Assembly (NCBI GenBank): GCA_948474755.1
Contig: CAOLHI010004248.1
Coordinates: 62,001-126,000 of the forward strand
From: Ctenosaura bakeri
Taxonomy: Eukaryota; Chordata; Lepidosauria; Squamata; Iguanidae
Direction: 5' to 3'
Length of the DNA stretch: 64,000 nt
Shown here: one piece after another, positions 1 through 10,579 of the stretch
Layout of the letters: every line of letters starts with the position of its first letter
How positions within the stretch are numbered: the first letter of the stretch is position 1
The notes under the pieces: generated by a model
The model's database searches: none
Seen by the model: the letters and a program-made list of their open reading frames with translations, nothing else
Told to the model about the DNA's origin: nothing
Position numbers and translations under genes: made by a program

Positions 1-1505
1 TCTTTTTTTCAAAACTGAAAGGACAGCAGGCCACTCTTTGCTGTTAACCCAAAAGATGGGTGACTCAGAGGTCCATTCACAGTGCCAGTGTGCCTGAGAA
101 TGGTGGAGAATTACAGCTCAAAAAGGGAGGCCTGTGATAGTGGAGTAACCTGACAGGATCTTTCCACCTTTGTGTATTGGTACGAATGCAGAAATATCAG
201 TTTGGAGATTCAAAGAATGTTTTATAGGGGGAAATCACAAACACATGCAAGATTCAAACAGTGTCACAACCACACAAGGCTAACTGAAGGAAAGGAAGAA
301 AAAATTGGATAACAAGAAGTGGGGTGAAGTGGGCAATATTTACCTATCCTGAAGAGAAGAGACAAAGCAATGTGGCTCAGATTAGGGGTCCGAGGGTAGC
401 ACAAGAATAAGAATCTGAGTAGTAGAGTGACAGCTTATGTCCAATGTACTATGTCCAGTGTATTATGAGTTGCCAGGCTTAGAGCCAGGTTTAAATAAAA
501 TCATGGGGTCTCTGTAGAAACTTGAAGATGATACAGTCCAATCACATTGAGATGAGAAAAAGTGCTTCATACTCAGGGCTAATTCATAAGTACCTTGTGT
601 TCTTATATCAAGGCTTCTCATCCTGCTGCTTCCACAAGCTACCTTAAGATGTGTTTGTGTGTACTTGGCTGGTGATTGCCAAGTATGCACTTGGCCAATG
701 GGTGCTCAGATGGGTGCTACACACAATGGGTGCTACACACAAATGCAATAATAAGGCTTGTATGTGGGGCATAAAATGCTGGGTCTGCAGTTATGGGAGC
801 TAGAATACCAAAAGTCTTTTTTTAATAGTTAAAGTCCTGTTTGTTTGTTTTGCATTTATATTTACATTTCTTCGAAAGAATAGCACTCATGACGGTTAAT
901 ATATGACCAAATACAACTTTAAAAATGATAAGAGTCTATTTTAAAATATAGCCATTAAGGGAAGTAATAGCACCTAACTGGCACCAGCTGAAAGCCCCTT
1001 AAAGAGCAACTTGGTTGAATAAAACAAAACATAAAATGGAAAAAGGTTGTGCAAATATAATTGATGGTCTGGATACACTTAATAAGATAAGTATATGAGA
1101 AGCATTGTCCTGAATGAAATCAAATACCTACCTTGTCCAGCACCCTATTTCCCACAGTAGCTATGGGAAGCCCACGAACAGGAAGTGATTGAAACAACAT
1201 TAACTTATTTATGCTTTCCAGTATCTGTATTGGGGAACCTACTGCCATTGACACTGGAGGTTAATACATAACTAGTCATGACTAATTTCCACTGATACCC
1301 TTATGCTGCATGAAAAGAAACCTGCAGAGAGTTGATGTGTTTCACACTTGTGGCAGTATGAGCTGGTGGCTGTGAATTTGGGGGGAATTGTCCAGGGGCC
1401 TGAACCATATTCCCAACGAGGTTCAGAACCAGGCACAATGGTTAAAATCAAGGGTCTGTTTTTTCCTTATCTTTCCCAATGGGAATTATGCAACTACCTT
1501 AAAAA
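1..1505. other. unassigned intergenic DNA
   Basis: AT-rich sequence with no convincing ORF and no repeat family I can name. A short direct repeat of a GGGTGCTACACACAA-type unit lies near 702-742. The only reading frames are short and lack recognisable domains. Confidence 0.6.
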
Positions 1506-1593
1506 GCTCGTGTGATCTAGTGGTTTGAGTGTTCGACTAGGATTCTAGGAGTTTGAATCTCCACTTAGCCATGGAGTAACCTTAGGCAAGTCA
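1506..1593 (+). mobile_element. tRNA-derived SINE, 5' half (split by CR1)
   Basis: Shows the tRNA-like head of the dominant SINE in this window: an A-box-like TAGTGGTTTGAG stretch and a B-box-like GAGTTTGAATCTCC, followed by the body up to 'ggcaagtca'. The next expected body sequence, which contains 'tagcctcagaggaaggcaa', is missing here and occurs 12 kb away at 13614. The SINE was therefore split by the CR1 insertion. No function beyond being a retroposed repeat. Confidence 0.85.
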
Positions 1594-2204
1594 GAGGAAA
1601 GAGCAGAGGAGAGCTGGGTCTGTGAAGACATCCTAGACCAGGTGTGTTTTACAGGCTTGTTTTTTTTGCTGTGCTTGTTTTTGCTGTGCTTGAGGGGCCT
1701 TGCTTGTTTTTGCTGTGCTTGAGGGGCCTTGCTTGTTATTTGCTTGCTATTGATTGCTGGCTATTGTCCTGGCCGTGGGCTCTGCCTGATCACACGGTCT
1801 GACTAACAAGGGGGAGGAGGCAGCTAGCGGGAAGGAGCTTTATTAGGAGCTACCAACGGGCCTCTAGCTCATTTCCCAGAGGAAAGAGCAGAGGAGAGCT
1901 GGGTCTGTGAAGACATCCTAGACCAGGTGTGTTTTACAGGCTTGTTTTTTTTTGCTGTGCTTGTTTTTGCTGTGCTTGTGGGGCCTTGCTTGTTTTTGCT
2001 GTGCTTGAGGGGCCTTGCTTGTTTTTGCTGTGCTTGAGGGGCCTTGCTTGTTTTTGCTGTGCTTGAGGGGCCCTGCTTGTTATTTGCTTGCTATTGATTG
2101 CTGGCTATTGTCCTGGCCGTGGGCTCTGCCTGATCACACGGTCTGACTAACAAGGGGAGGAGGCAGCTAGCGGGGAGGAGCTTTATTAGGAGCTACCAAC
2201 GGCA
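1594..2204 (+). repeat. tandem CR1 5' units (two copies)
   Basis: The sequence starting 'gaggaaagagcagaggag' occurs at 1594 and again at 1879, and the following roughly 280 bp are nearly identical, ending with 'ctttattaggagctaccaacgg' (near 1838-1860 and 2182-2204). Unit 2 is longer because an internal 28-29-bp minisatellite (a TTGTTTTTGCTGTGCTTGAG-type core) has more copies: about two to three in 1655-1740 against about five in 1938-2092. The layout resembles tandem promoter monomers at the 5' end of some LINEs. A promoter role is inference. Confidence 0.85.
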
Positions 2205-2279
2205 AGCGCCTTCGGCGCACGCACTTGAACTCCTTTACTTTCTCGAGCTTCTCCTGTACTACTCTCTGTAGTTTCAAGG

Positions 2280-3312
2280 ATGGAAGGAGAGGGAGCTGCT
2301 GTAGTCACCTGTAATACTTGTGGCATGTTCCTTTTCTTGCCACAAGAGGTTCTTGGATACACCTGCACCAAGTGCAAGCTGGTCACGTTCTTGGAGGAGA
2401 AGGTTCGCCAGCTGGAGGCACGATTTTCTGATCTCCACCTTATGAGGGAAGGGGGAGGAGTTTTTGGATAGGGAAGAGAAGACCTACCGGAACTCCAAAT
2501 ACAAGGAGGAGCTGCCAGATCAGGAAGCCAGTACACAGCGCCAGGAAACGGAGGCTTGGGCAAATGTTACACGGAGGAGTAAAAGGACCAAAAAGGTAAC
2601 AGAGACTCTTAACCTACACAATCGCTTTGATGTACTTGGACTTACAGACAAAGAGGAGCACTACGCAGAGGGAACAGAATGTCAACAAGAAAGAATCCAA
2701 CATCAGCAACAGGAACTAGATCAAGGCTCCCAGCCTCAACAGAATGCTCAGGCAGTCCTGGTAAAACACGCTTATCGAGGAGCCCAGGGGAAGCCTCAGA
2801 AGAGGCGAGTTCTGGTTGTTGGGGACTCTTTGCTAAGAGGAACTGAAACAGCAATCTGCAAAACGGACAAGCTCAATCGAGAGGTCTGTTGTCTTCCTGG
2901 GGCCAGGATCAACCACGTAACGGAGAGGCTAACCAGGCTAGTCAAACCCACTGACTATAAGCCCCTCATTTTGGTTCATGTCGGAACCAATGACACTGCG
3001 AGGAGCAGCTTAAACTACATTGCAAAGGACTACGAACGTATGGGGACAAAGCTTAAGGACCTTGGTGTGCAGGTGGTCATTTCGTCTCTCCTCCCTGTTC
3101 AAGGATACGGCGCACGTAGGGAAAGGGCAATAGTAGAGGTCAACAACTGGCTCCGCACATGGTGCCGCCAACAACGGTTTGGGTTTTTGGAACATGGCCT
3201 GAATTTCCATGAACATGGGCTTCTGGCGAGGGATGGGCTGCACCTCACAAAACTTGGCAGGAATGTTTTTGCTAACAGTCTTGCAAGGAAGATTAAGAGG
3301 TCTTTAAACTAA
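2280..3312 (+). pseudogene. CR1 ORF1 (zinc-finger + SGNH esterase), frameshifted
   Basis: CR1 ORF1 products bind nucleic acid and carry an esterase domain whose role in retrotransposition is unsettled. The first segment (2280-2471, 63 aa) has paired CxxC motifs (CNTC and CTKC), a zinc-binding signature of the family, then a short helical stretch. A frameshift in the G-rich run near 2445-2460 moves the frame, and the second segment (2464-3312) carries the esterase. Counting from 2464 as residue 1, GDS is at 120-122, PGA near 145-147, GTND at 174-177 and DGLH at 257-260. These are the four conserved SGNH-hydrolase blocks with the catalytic Ser, Asn, Asp and His all present. The ATG at 2280 is chosen because it precedes the zinc motif and lies just downstream of the 5' repeats. 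Apart from the one frameshift the protein looks complete. Confidence 0.88.
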
Positions 3313-3404
3313 GTTCCACTGGGGAGGGGGACAATATTATTCAGGGCAAGGACTCAGAGAACACAGGGGGAAAAGGCCCAAATGATACTGGACAAGTAGT
3401 ACAA

Positions 3405-6191
3405 GTGGCCAATGGCGGGAGGAGTAGAATCAATAGTACAGGACTTGCAGGAAGGGCCCAGGGACTTAAGTGTCTCTACACTAATGCAAGGAGTATGGGA
3501 AACAAGCAGGATGAGCTTGTACTCCTAGTACAAGAAAATAAATACGATTTGATAGGCATCACTGAGACCTGGTGGGATGAGTCTCATGATTGGAATACAG
3601 GAATAGAGGGGTATAGCCTGTTTTGTAAAAATAGACCAAACAAGAAAGGAGGAGGAGTAGCCTTGTATGTCAAGGATGTTTTCACCTGTGAAGAGATCCA
3701 GGACTTAAACCCAGAAAGCCAGGTAGAGAGCATTTGGGTAAGAATTAAGGCAGCGAGAAACAATAGGGATATTCTGGTGGGGGTTTACTACAGACCTCCA
3801 ACCCAGGCTGAGGACTTGGATGACGCCTTCCTCAACCAAATGACTGCACATTCAAAGAGGAGGGATACAGTAATAATAGGAGATTTCAATTACCCGGATA
3901 TATGCTGGCAGTCAAACTCTGCCAAGACAGCAAGGTCCAGCAAGTTTCTTGCTTGTCTTGCAGACAACTTCATGGTCCAGAAGGTGGAAGAGGCCACAAG
4001 GGGATCAAATATTCTAGATCTGGTCTTGACCAACAGGGATGACCTTGTGAATGAGGTAGAAGTGGTTGGATCTTTAGGGGGGAGTGACCATGCCCTGTTG
4101 GAATTTAGCATTCAGTGGGAAGGAGAAGATAAGGGTAGCCAGACACTCATCTTAGATTTTAAAAAAGCGGACTTCTGTAAACTTAGGGAGCTGCTGGCTG
4201 GAATTCCGTGGTCAGGAATAGTGAAAGGGAAAGGAGTTCAGGAGGCATGGGAGTTCCTTAAAAAGGAGATACTGAAGGCACAGTCTAAAACAGTGCCATT
4301 AAGGAGGAAAAATGGAAGGCATCTGAAGAAACCAGAATGGTTGACTAAAGAACTCTCAGCTGAGCTAAGAGTTAAGAGAAACATGTATAGGAAATGGAAG
4401 AAGGGGAAACCACCAAAGAAGAATTTAAGCAAGTAGCTAGGAGATGTAGGGAGGAAGTCAGAAAGGCTAAAGCACAGAACGAGCTTAGGCTGGCCAGAGA
4501 CATTAAAAACAATAAAAAGGGTTTTTTTTAAATATGTCCGCAGCAAAAGGAAAAAGAAGGAGACAGTAGGGTCGCTACGCAGAGAAGATGGCGAATTACT
4601 CACAGGGGGGAGAGAAAAGGCAGAGCTACTTAACACCTTCTTTGCCTCCGTATTTTCCCAGAAGGATACAAGCACTCAACCTGGCGGTTGGGGAGCAGGG
4701 AAGGAAGCAGACGAAATGTGGCACATAATAAGTAGAGAGATGGTACAGGAATACCTGGCCGCATTGGATGAATTCAAGTCTCCAGGGCCAGATGAATTGC
4801 ATCCTAGGATATTAAAAGAGCTGGCAGAGGTCATTTCAGAACAGCTTGCTATAATTTTTGAGAAATCTTGGAGGACAGGAGAAGTTCCAGCAGATTGGAG
4901 GAGAGCAAATGTTATCCCCATCTTCAAGAAGGGAAAAAAAGAGGACCCAAATAATTATCACCCAGTCAGCCTGACATCAGTACCCGGAAAGATCCTGGAG
5001 CAGATCATTAAGCAGTCAGTTTCTAATCATTTAGAAAGCAACGCAGTAATCACGAGAAGTCAACATGGATTTCTCAAAAATAAGTCATGCCAGACTAATC
5101 TTATCTCTTTTTATGATAGAGTTACTAGCTTGATAGATGAAGGGAGTGCTGTGGATGTAGCATATCTCGATTTCAGTAAGGCCTTTGACAAAGTTCCCCA
5201 TGACATTCTTGCAACGAAGCTAGTAAAATGTGGGCTGGACAGGGCTACCGTTAGTTGGATTTGTAATTGGTTGACCGGCCGAACCCAAAGGGTGATCACG
5301 AATGGCTGCTTTTCATCCTGGAGAGAAGTGACTAGCGGGGTGCCACAGGGTTCTGTCCTAGGCCCAGTGCTGTTCAATATTTTTATCAATGACTTGGATG
5401 AAGGAATAGAGGGCATGCTGATCAAATTTGCAGATGACACCAAATTGGGAGGGGTTGCTAAGTACGCCAGAGGACAGGATCAAAATTCAAAATGACCTGG
5501 ATAGATTGGAGAGCTGGGCCAGGGCGAACAAAATGAAATTCAACAGAGAGAAATGTAAGGTCCTACACTTAGGCAGAAATAATGGAATCCACAAATATAG
5601 GATGGGGGACACGTGGCTGGATAGCAGTACGTGTGAAAGGGATCTAGGAGTCTTCATAGACCACAAGCTGAACATGAGTCAGCAGTGTGATGCGGCAGCC
5701 AAGAAAGCCAATGCAATTCTTGGCTGCATCAATAGGAGTATGGTGTCTAGATCGAGGGAGGTACTGGTACCACTCTACTCTGCTTTGGTTAGACCCCATC
5801 TTGAATACTGTGTCCAGTTCGGGCACCCCAATTCAAGAAGGATATTGACAAGCTGGAGCAAGTCCAGAGGAGGGCGACCAAAATGGTGAGAGGCCTGGAA
5901 GCCATGCCCTATGAGGATAGACTTAGAGAGCTGGGTATGTTTAGTCTGCAGAAGAGGAGGTTAAGAGGGGACATGATAGCCATGTTTAAATATTTGAAGG
6001 GGTGCCACATAGAAGAAGGTGGGGACTTGTTTTCTACTGCTCCAGAGACCAGGACAAGGAGCAATGGATTCAAGCTGCAGGAAAGGAGATTCCACCTGAA
6101 CCTCAGGAAGAACTTCCTGACAGTCAGGGCTGCCCGGCAGTGGAATCTGCTGCCTTGGAGTGTAGTGGAGTCTCCTTCCTTGGAGATTTTT
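3405..6191 (+). pseudogene. CR1 ORF2 endonuclease-reverse transcriptase, frameshifted and interrupted
   Basis: Encodes the enzyme that nicks target DNA and reverse-transcribes CR1 RNA. The first segment (3405-4436) is an AP-endonuclease-like domain: NARSM near the N-terminus, ETWWDE, GDFNYPD and GGSDHALLEF are recognisable catalytic blocks. The reverse transcriptase follows (from about 4540): [35 protein letters not shown] and FADD (5427-5438) are all intact. Breaks: one A appears lost near 4406 and one T gained in the T8 run near 4522, which together restore frame; a shift lies near 5455-5462; and one T appears lost near 5820 (expected 'ttctggg'). The C-terminal end reads in frame into the L1 target site, and the last codons are found at 13466-13523. 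Confidence 0.92.
6173..6191 (+). repeat. L1 target-site duplication, left copy
   Basis: TCCTTCCTTGGAGATTTTT, identical to 13466-13484. The right edge is ambiguous by a few bases because it runs into the L1 poly-T (poly-A on the minus strand). The T-rich end sits next to the L1 3' end, as target-primed reverse transcription predicts. Confidence 0.95.
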
Positions 6192-6206
6192 TTTTTAATT
6201 ATATTC

Positions 6207-6212
6207 TTTATT
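6207..6212 (-). terminator. L1 poly-A signal
   Basis: AATAAA on the minus strand, about 15 bases upstream of the start of the L1 poly-A tract and in the expected place at the end of the 3' UTR. Confidence 0.85.
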
Positions 6213-6766
6213 AAAATTTACAACAACATTAAAAACATACAAAAACAGGACAAACAAACAAACAAACAAAAAAGACAGTTTCATTGCATATTGTTTTCAT
6301 AACCACTTTACCTCACTCGTTTCATCTTCCATTCTTATTCTGCATATTGCTTATATATCTTAAATTCTTTCCTTACATATATTATTTCTCTCAAGTCCTT
6401 TTCATTCATTCTCACATTTCGAGTGATAATCCATGGTTATGATAGTTTCTAAGTAATCTTTCCTGCATAATTTACTTCCTCAGCATCACCTTATCTCTTA
6501 TCTTTCGATCTGTACCATGTTTCTCTACTTACGTTCCCCCTTTCTGGGGTTTCCCACAGTCAATATTACCTGTTTGTTTATCACGTACACTTTCCTATTT
6601 TTATCTCATTCCATAAGACCTGTTAATCGTCACTACAACTGTACTTATTCACAATAATACATTTGTATTTCATCTCTTATTGTCCATGTCCATTACAACC
6701 TTACCCATTCTCTTTGATATTCTTTGATGCTTTTACTACTATTATTATTGTTATTTAGCATATCCT

Positions 6767-9700
6767 TTAAGATTCCTTCTTAAATTTTTCTAATTTAACA
6801 TATTCTTCTACTTTACGCCATCTTTCTACGTGTCGGCTCTGCATTTTACCCTGAATTATCCCCGATAACATGTCCATTTCTTTCATCTCTATTACCTTTG
6901 CCAGCCATTCTCCCATTTGGGGTATAATTTTGCTTTTCCATTTTTGCGCATATATAAGCCTCGCTGCAGTTATCATATATAAGATAACTCTCCAATGTTT
7001 TCTTTCATCCTCTCTCTCTATTTTATGCGTCATATTCAACAAAAACAGTTCTGATGTTAATGGTATATTGATTTGTAAAATTTTAGTCATTTTATTATGA
7101 ATGTCTTTCCAGTAGCTCTTTGCCCTATCGCAAGTCCACCAAAGGTGAAAAAAGGTTCCGTTTTCTTTATCACATTTCCAACAATTATTTTCTTTCAGTT
7201 TGTAAATCTTACTCAATTTTACCGGATCCAGGTGCCATCGATAAAACATTTTGATGTAATTTTCCTTCAATTTTTGAGCTACTGTGAATTTATTTGTTTT
7301 TAGCCAACTTTTTTCCCACTGCTCGAGTTGAATTTCATATCCAATATTTTGAGACCATTTCACCATGATCTCTTTGATTTGCTCTGTTTCTAATTCTCTC
7401 TCTAACATTAATTTGTAAAGCTTTGAAATCATTTGTTTTGGTGATTCGAATATAATTTTGGCAAAAGCGTCTCTCTTCCTGTCTATTTCTATACCTTCTG
7501 AGTTTTTATCCATTGTAAATCTTTCTTTCAGCTGCCTGTACAGAAACCAATGACATCTAAATCCATCTTGTTCTATCTCTTCTTTTGATTTCAGCTTATA
7601 GTCTCGATTTTGTTCCACTTTCAAAATGTTTTCATATCGTATCCAGCTATCTTGTGACTCCTTCCACCTTCCGTACAAGGCCTCATGCGGAGAGAGCCAA
7701 GAGGGTTTTTTGACGTAGTATCTTTTCTTGAAATGTAGCCATATCGCCAGGAGAGCTTTTCTTAAGTAATGATTTTCAAATTCTTTATCTATTTTTTGCT
7801 TTCCGTACCCCATATATGCGTGCCAGCCCATTCTTTTGCCGGCACCTTCTAGATTCAACAGATCTTCATCTCGTAGCACAATCCATTCTTTAATCCATGT
7901 AAGTCCAGCAGCATAATAATAAATTTTTAAATCAGGTACTCCTAAACCTCCCTTTTCTTTTTTCTCTGTTAGTAACTTCCACTTAATTCTGGGTTTTTTA
8001 TTGTCCCATATAAACTTAGATAATTCTTTTTGCCAGTCTCTGAAGGGTTTAACATTGATTATAATGGGTACATTTTGAAATAAGAAATTTAATCGGGGCA
8101 AAATGTTCATTTTGACTGCTGATATACGACCCAGTAACGATAGCCTCAAAGATCTCCAACTTTCCAATGAGTTTTTTATTTCCTTCCACACTTTTTTATA
8201 GTTATTTTCAAAGAGTTCGTTGTTTTTCTTAGAGATCCAAATTCCAAGATATTTAACTCTACTTTCTACTTTAAAACCAGTCTTCTGTACTAGCTTTTCT
8301 TCCTCCTCCTTTCCTACATTCTTAGTTATAATTTTTGTCTTATCTTTATTAATTTTTAATCCCGCAACTTCACCGTACTGTTCCATGGTCCGCATTAAAA
8401 TTTCTATACATTTACTTGGTTCTTCCAGAATTATCATCATGTCATCGGTATAAGCTCTCAATTTATATTCGCACTTCTTAATCTTACAGCCTTTTATGTC
8501 TGGGTTGTTTCTAATTGCAATTAAAAGCACCTCTAATGTTGATATAAATAGCAGTGGAGAGAGTGGGCATCCTTGTCTCGTTCCTTTTTCTATCTTAAAA
8601 TTTTTAGTTTTGTCCCCATTGATAATTAAAGCCGCGCTTTGGTCTTTGTAAATTTCTTTAATCCAATTTAGAAAAAAGTCCCCAAAATCCATCTTTTCTA
8701 ATACTTTCATCATGAAATCCCAACTTATGTTGTCAAAAGCTTTCTCCGCATCAATGAAAATTAAAGCCAATTTCTTCTCGTTATTTCTCTCGTAGTATTC
8801 AATTATATTCAGGGCTGTTCTAATATTTTTTTTAATTTGTCTTTCTGGAAGGAAACCATTTTGATCTTTATGTATTACTTCTTGTAGAATTAACTTCATC
8901 CTTTCTGCTAATACAGTTGTGAAAATCTTGTAATCGATGTTGAGAAGCGAAATGAGCCGGTAATTTCCTGGCTGCCTTAAGTCTTTTTCTTCTTTCGGGA
9001 TCAGAGTAATGTATGCCTCCCTCCACGAATCTGGAATACCATTCTCCCTGATATCATTAAACAGCTTCTCCAATGGATCAAGAATATATTCTTGAAGTCT
9101 CTTATAATATATTGCAGTTATGCCATCCGGCCCCGGCGCTTTAGATGTGTTCAATTTTTGAATTGCTTCTTTTATCTCTTGCTTCGTAATCTTTCTATTC
9201 AGCATCTGCCTTAAATCTTCCTTTATTTGTATCATTTTTTGGTTTTTCAAAAATTCTTCTATCTTCTTTTGTGACTGGCCATATCCTTTCACTTTATACA
9301 GGTTTTTATAATAATTATAGAAAGTTTTCTTTATTTCCTCTTGATTCGTAGTTATTTTGCTTCCATTGTCTATCTCTAGTACCAATCTTCTTTCTCTCTC
9401 TTTCCTTAACTTATAGGCCAGCCACCTACCTGGCTTATCCGCATATTCGAAATGTCTTTGCTTCAGCCATGTCAGCTTTCTGTTTATTTCATATTGGTTT
9501 CCAGCTTTCGCCTGTTCTTGTAATATTTTTAAAGCTATCTGTATTTCTTTATCTGAAGGATTTTCTCTCAACTTTATTTCTTGTAATTTTATTTTGTCTA
9601 ACAGTTCTTGATATTTTTCCCGTCTTTTTTTTTTAAATTCTGAACCTAATTTGATAAGGTGCCCTCTTAAAACCGCTTTACTGGCATCCCATATTGTTTT

Positions 9701-10546
9701 CATCTTCAAATCATCTGTCATATTTTCTTCAAAGTAATACTTTATTGTCTCTTTTATTTTCTTCAAACATTCATCGTTTTGAAAAATGGTGTCATTCAAT
9801 CTCCATCTCACTTTCCTCTGTACCGATTCTAGTTCCAGTTGAATGGGATTATGATCTGAAAGGATTCTTGGGAGGATCTCCATGTCTTTCACTATTTGTT
9901 GGAGATGTTTTGATATCAAAAACATATCAATTCGTGACATGGACTTATGCGTATCTGAAAAGAAGGTATATCCAGGTGAATCCTTATGGATCCCTCTCCA
10001 CACATCCTGTAATGTCATCATCTTCATTAATTCGAAAAAGGATTGAGGGAGCTTCCCCTGTTGTTTTCCATTTGATACATTTATTGATCTGTCTCTTTTT
10101 GAATCCATCACTCCATTCATATCCCCCAGCATTAAATAGTTCTCTTGATTGGTTTCTTCCGAATAGTTCAAGATCTCTCGATGTAATTTTTCATAGAATT
10201 TACTTTTTTCTTCTGTCGGGGCATAAATCCCTATCAGTAACAGCTTCTGTTCAGGTAATTGCACTTCTACGCCTACAAAATGACCTTTGTTATCTTTGAA
10301 TTTCAATTCTGAGGGATATTTTTGTCTGATATATAGAGCTACTCCCTTCTTTTTCTTGGGGGACGTAGACGCATAACATTTGCCTAGTTTTGGATTTCTC
10401 AAATATTTTTCGTCTCCCTCTTTAATTTTTGTTTCTTGCAGGCATATCACATCTGTATTGCTTTTTTCTACATAGTGAAAGACCTGCCTTCTTTTATAAT
10501 TAGAGTTCAGTCCTTTTGTGTTCCATGATAAAATTTTTATAGTCAT
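6767..10546 (-). CDS. L1 ORF2 protein: endonuclease + reverse transcriptase
   Basis: Makes the nick and the cDNA during L1 retrotransposition, acting in an RNP with ORF1 protein on its own mRNA. At 1259 aa it is close to the usual length for vertebrate L1 (about 1275). The N-terminal AP-endonuclease has its catalytic blocks: N9 (SWNT), E38 (QETK), D142/N144 (GDMNG), SRID 204-207 and SDH 230-232. The reverse transcriptase spans about 465-760: SKAPGPDG (468-475), FIDAEKAFD with D599, GTRQGCPLSPLLF (655-667) and the catalytic box at 699-702. That box reads YTDD where L1s normally have YADD or FADD; both aspartates remain. A C-terminal Cys-rich motif CX2CX8HX4C is at 1122-1139. The start lies 33 bp after the ORF1 stop, as expected. 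Catalytic competence with YTDD is uncertain. Confidence 0.97.
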   Translation of the reverse strand: MTIKILSWNTKGLNSNYKRRQVFHYVEKSNTDVICLQETKIKEGDEKYLRNPKLGKCYASTSPKKKKGVALYIRQKYPSELKFKDNKGHFVGVEVQLPEQKLLLIGIYAPTEEKSKFYEKLHREILNYSEETNQENYLMLGDMNGVMDSKRDRSINVSNGKQQGKLPQSFFELMKMMTLQDVWRGIHKDSPGYTFFSDTHKSMSRIDMFLISKHLQQIVKDMEILPRILSDHNPIQLELESVQRKVRWRLNDTIFQNDECLKKIKETIKYYFEENMTDDLKMKTIWDASKAVLRGHLIKLGSEFKKKRREKYQELLDKIKLQEIKLRENPSDKEIQIALKILQEQAKAGNQYEINRKLTWLKQRHFEYADKPGRWLAYKLRKERERRLVLEIDNGSKITTNQEEIKKTFYNYYKNLYKVKGYGQSQKKIEEFLKNQKMIQIKEDLRQMLNRKITKQEIKEAIQKLNTSKAPGPDGITAIYYKRLQEYILDPLEKLFNDIRENGIPDSWREAYITLIPKEEKDLRQPGNYRLISLLNIDYKIFTTVLAERMKLILQEVIHKDQNGFLPERQIKKNIRTALNIIEYYERNNEKKLALIFIDAEKAFDNISWDFMMKVLEKMDFGDFFLNWIKEIYKDQSAALIINGDKTKNFKIEKGTRQGCPLSPLLFISTLEVLLIAIRNNPDIKGCKIKKCEYKLRAYTDDMMIILEEPSKCIEILMRTMEQYGEVAGLKINKDKTKIITKNVGKEEEEKLVQKTGFKVESRVKYLGIWISKKNNELFENNYKKVWKEIKNSLESWRSLRLSLLGRISAVKMNILPRLNFLFQNVPIIINVKPFRDWQKELSKFIWDNKKPRIKWKLLTEKKEKGGLGVPDLKIYYYAAGLTWIKEWIVLRDEDLLNLEGAGKRMGWHAYMGYGKQKIDKEFENHYLRKALLAIWLHFKKRYYVKKPSWLSPHEALYGRWKESQDSWIRYENILKVEQNRDYKLKSKEEIEQDGFRCHWFLYRQLKERFTMDKNSEGIEIDRKRDAFAKIIFESPKQMISKLYKLMLERELETEQIKEIMVKWSQNIGYEIQLEQWEKSWLKTNKFTVAQKLKENYIKMFYRWHLDPVKLSKIYKLKENNCWKCDKENGTFFHLWWTCDRAKSYWKDIHNKMTKILQINIPLTSELFLLNMTHKIEREDERKHWRVILYMITAARLIYAQKWKSKIIPQMGEWLAKVIEMKEMDMLSGIIQGKMQSRHVERWRKVEEYVKLEKFKKES
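8441..8452 (-). other. L1 RT active-site box, variant YTDD
   Basis: Codons TAT ACC GAT GAC (minus strand), residues 699-702 of ORF2. A GCC codon at residue 700 would give the standard YADD, so one G-to-A transition explains the variant. The two metal-binding aspartates are kept. Confidence 0.9.
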
Positions 10547-10579
10547 CTTCTTCTGTCTAATTCCTGTTTTGCTTTCCTC

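Larger units (their letters stand above)
1594..6191 (+). mobile_element. CR1 LINE, 5' part (interrupted by L1)
   Basis: A near full-length CR1 retrotransposon: duplicated 5' region, ORF1 (zinc-finger plus SGNH esterase) and ORF2 (AP-type endonuclease plus reverse transcriptase). It is cut at its 3' end by the L1 at 6192 and resumes at 13485. The CR1 lies inside a SINE whose two halves flank it exactly. I see no clear target-site duplication beyond a possible 'tca', which suits CR1, whose insertions usually lack long duplications. Both ORFs carry single-base frameshifts, so this copy cannot now encode its proteins. Confidence 0.93.

Noticed and set aside
4238..4675. 145-aa minus-strand frame over CR1
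   Set aside because: Antisense shadow of CR1 ORF2; low-complexity Phe/Ser/Leu translation.
9694..10299. 201-aa plus-strand frame
   Set aside because: Lies antisense within the L1 endonuclease coding region and has no independent domain.
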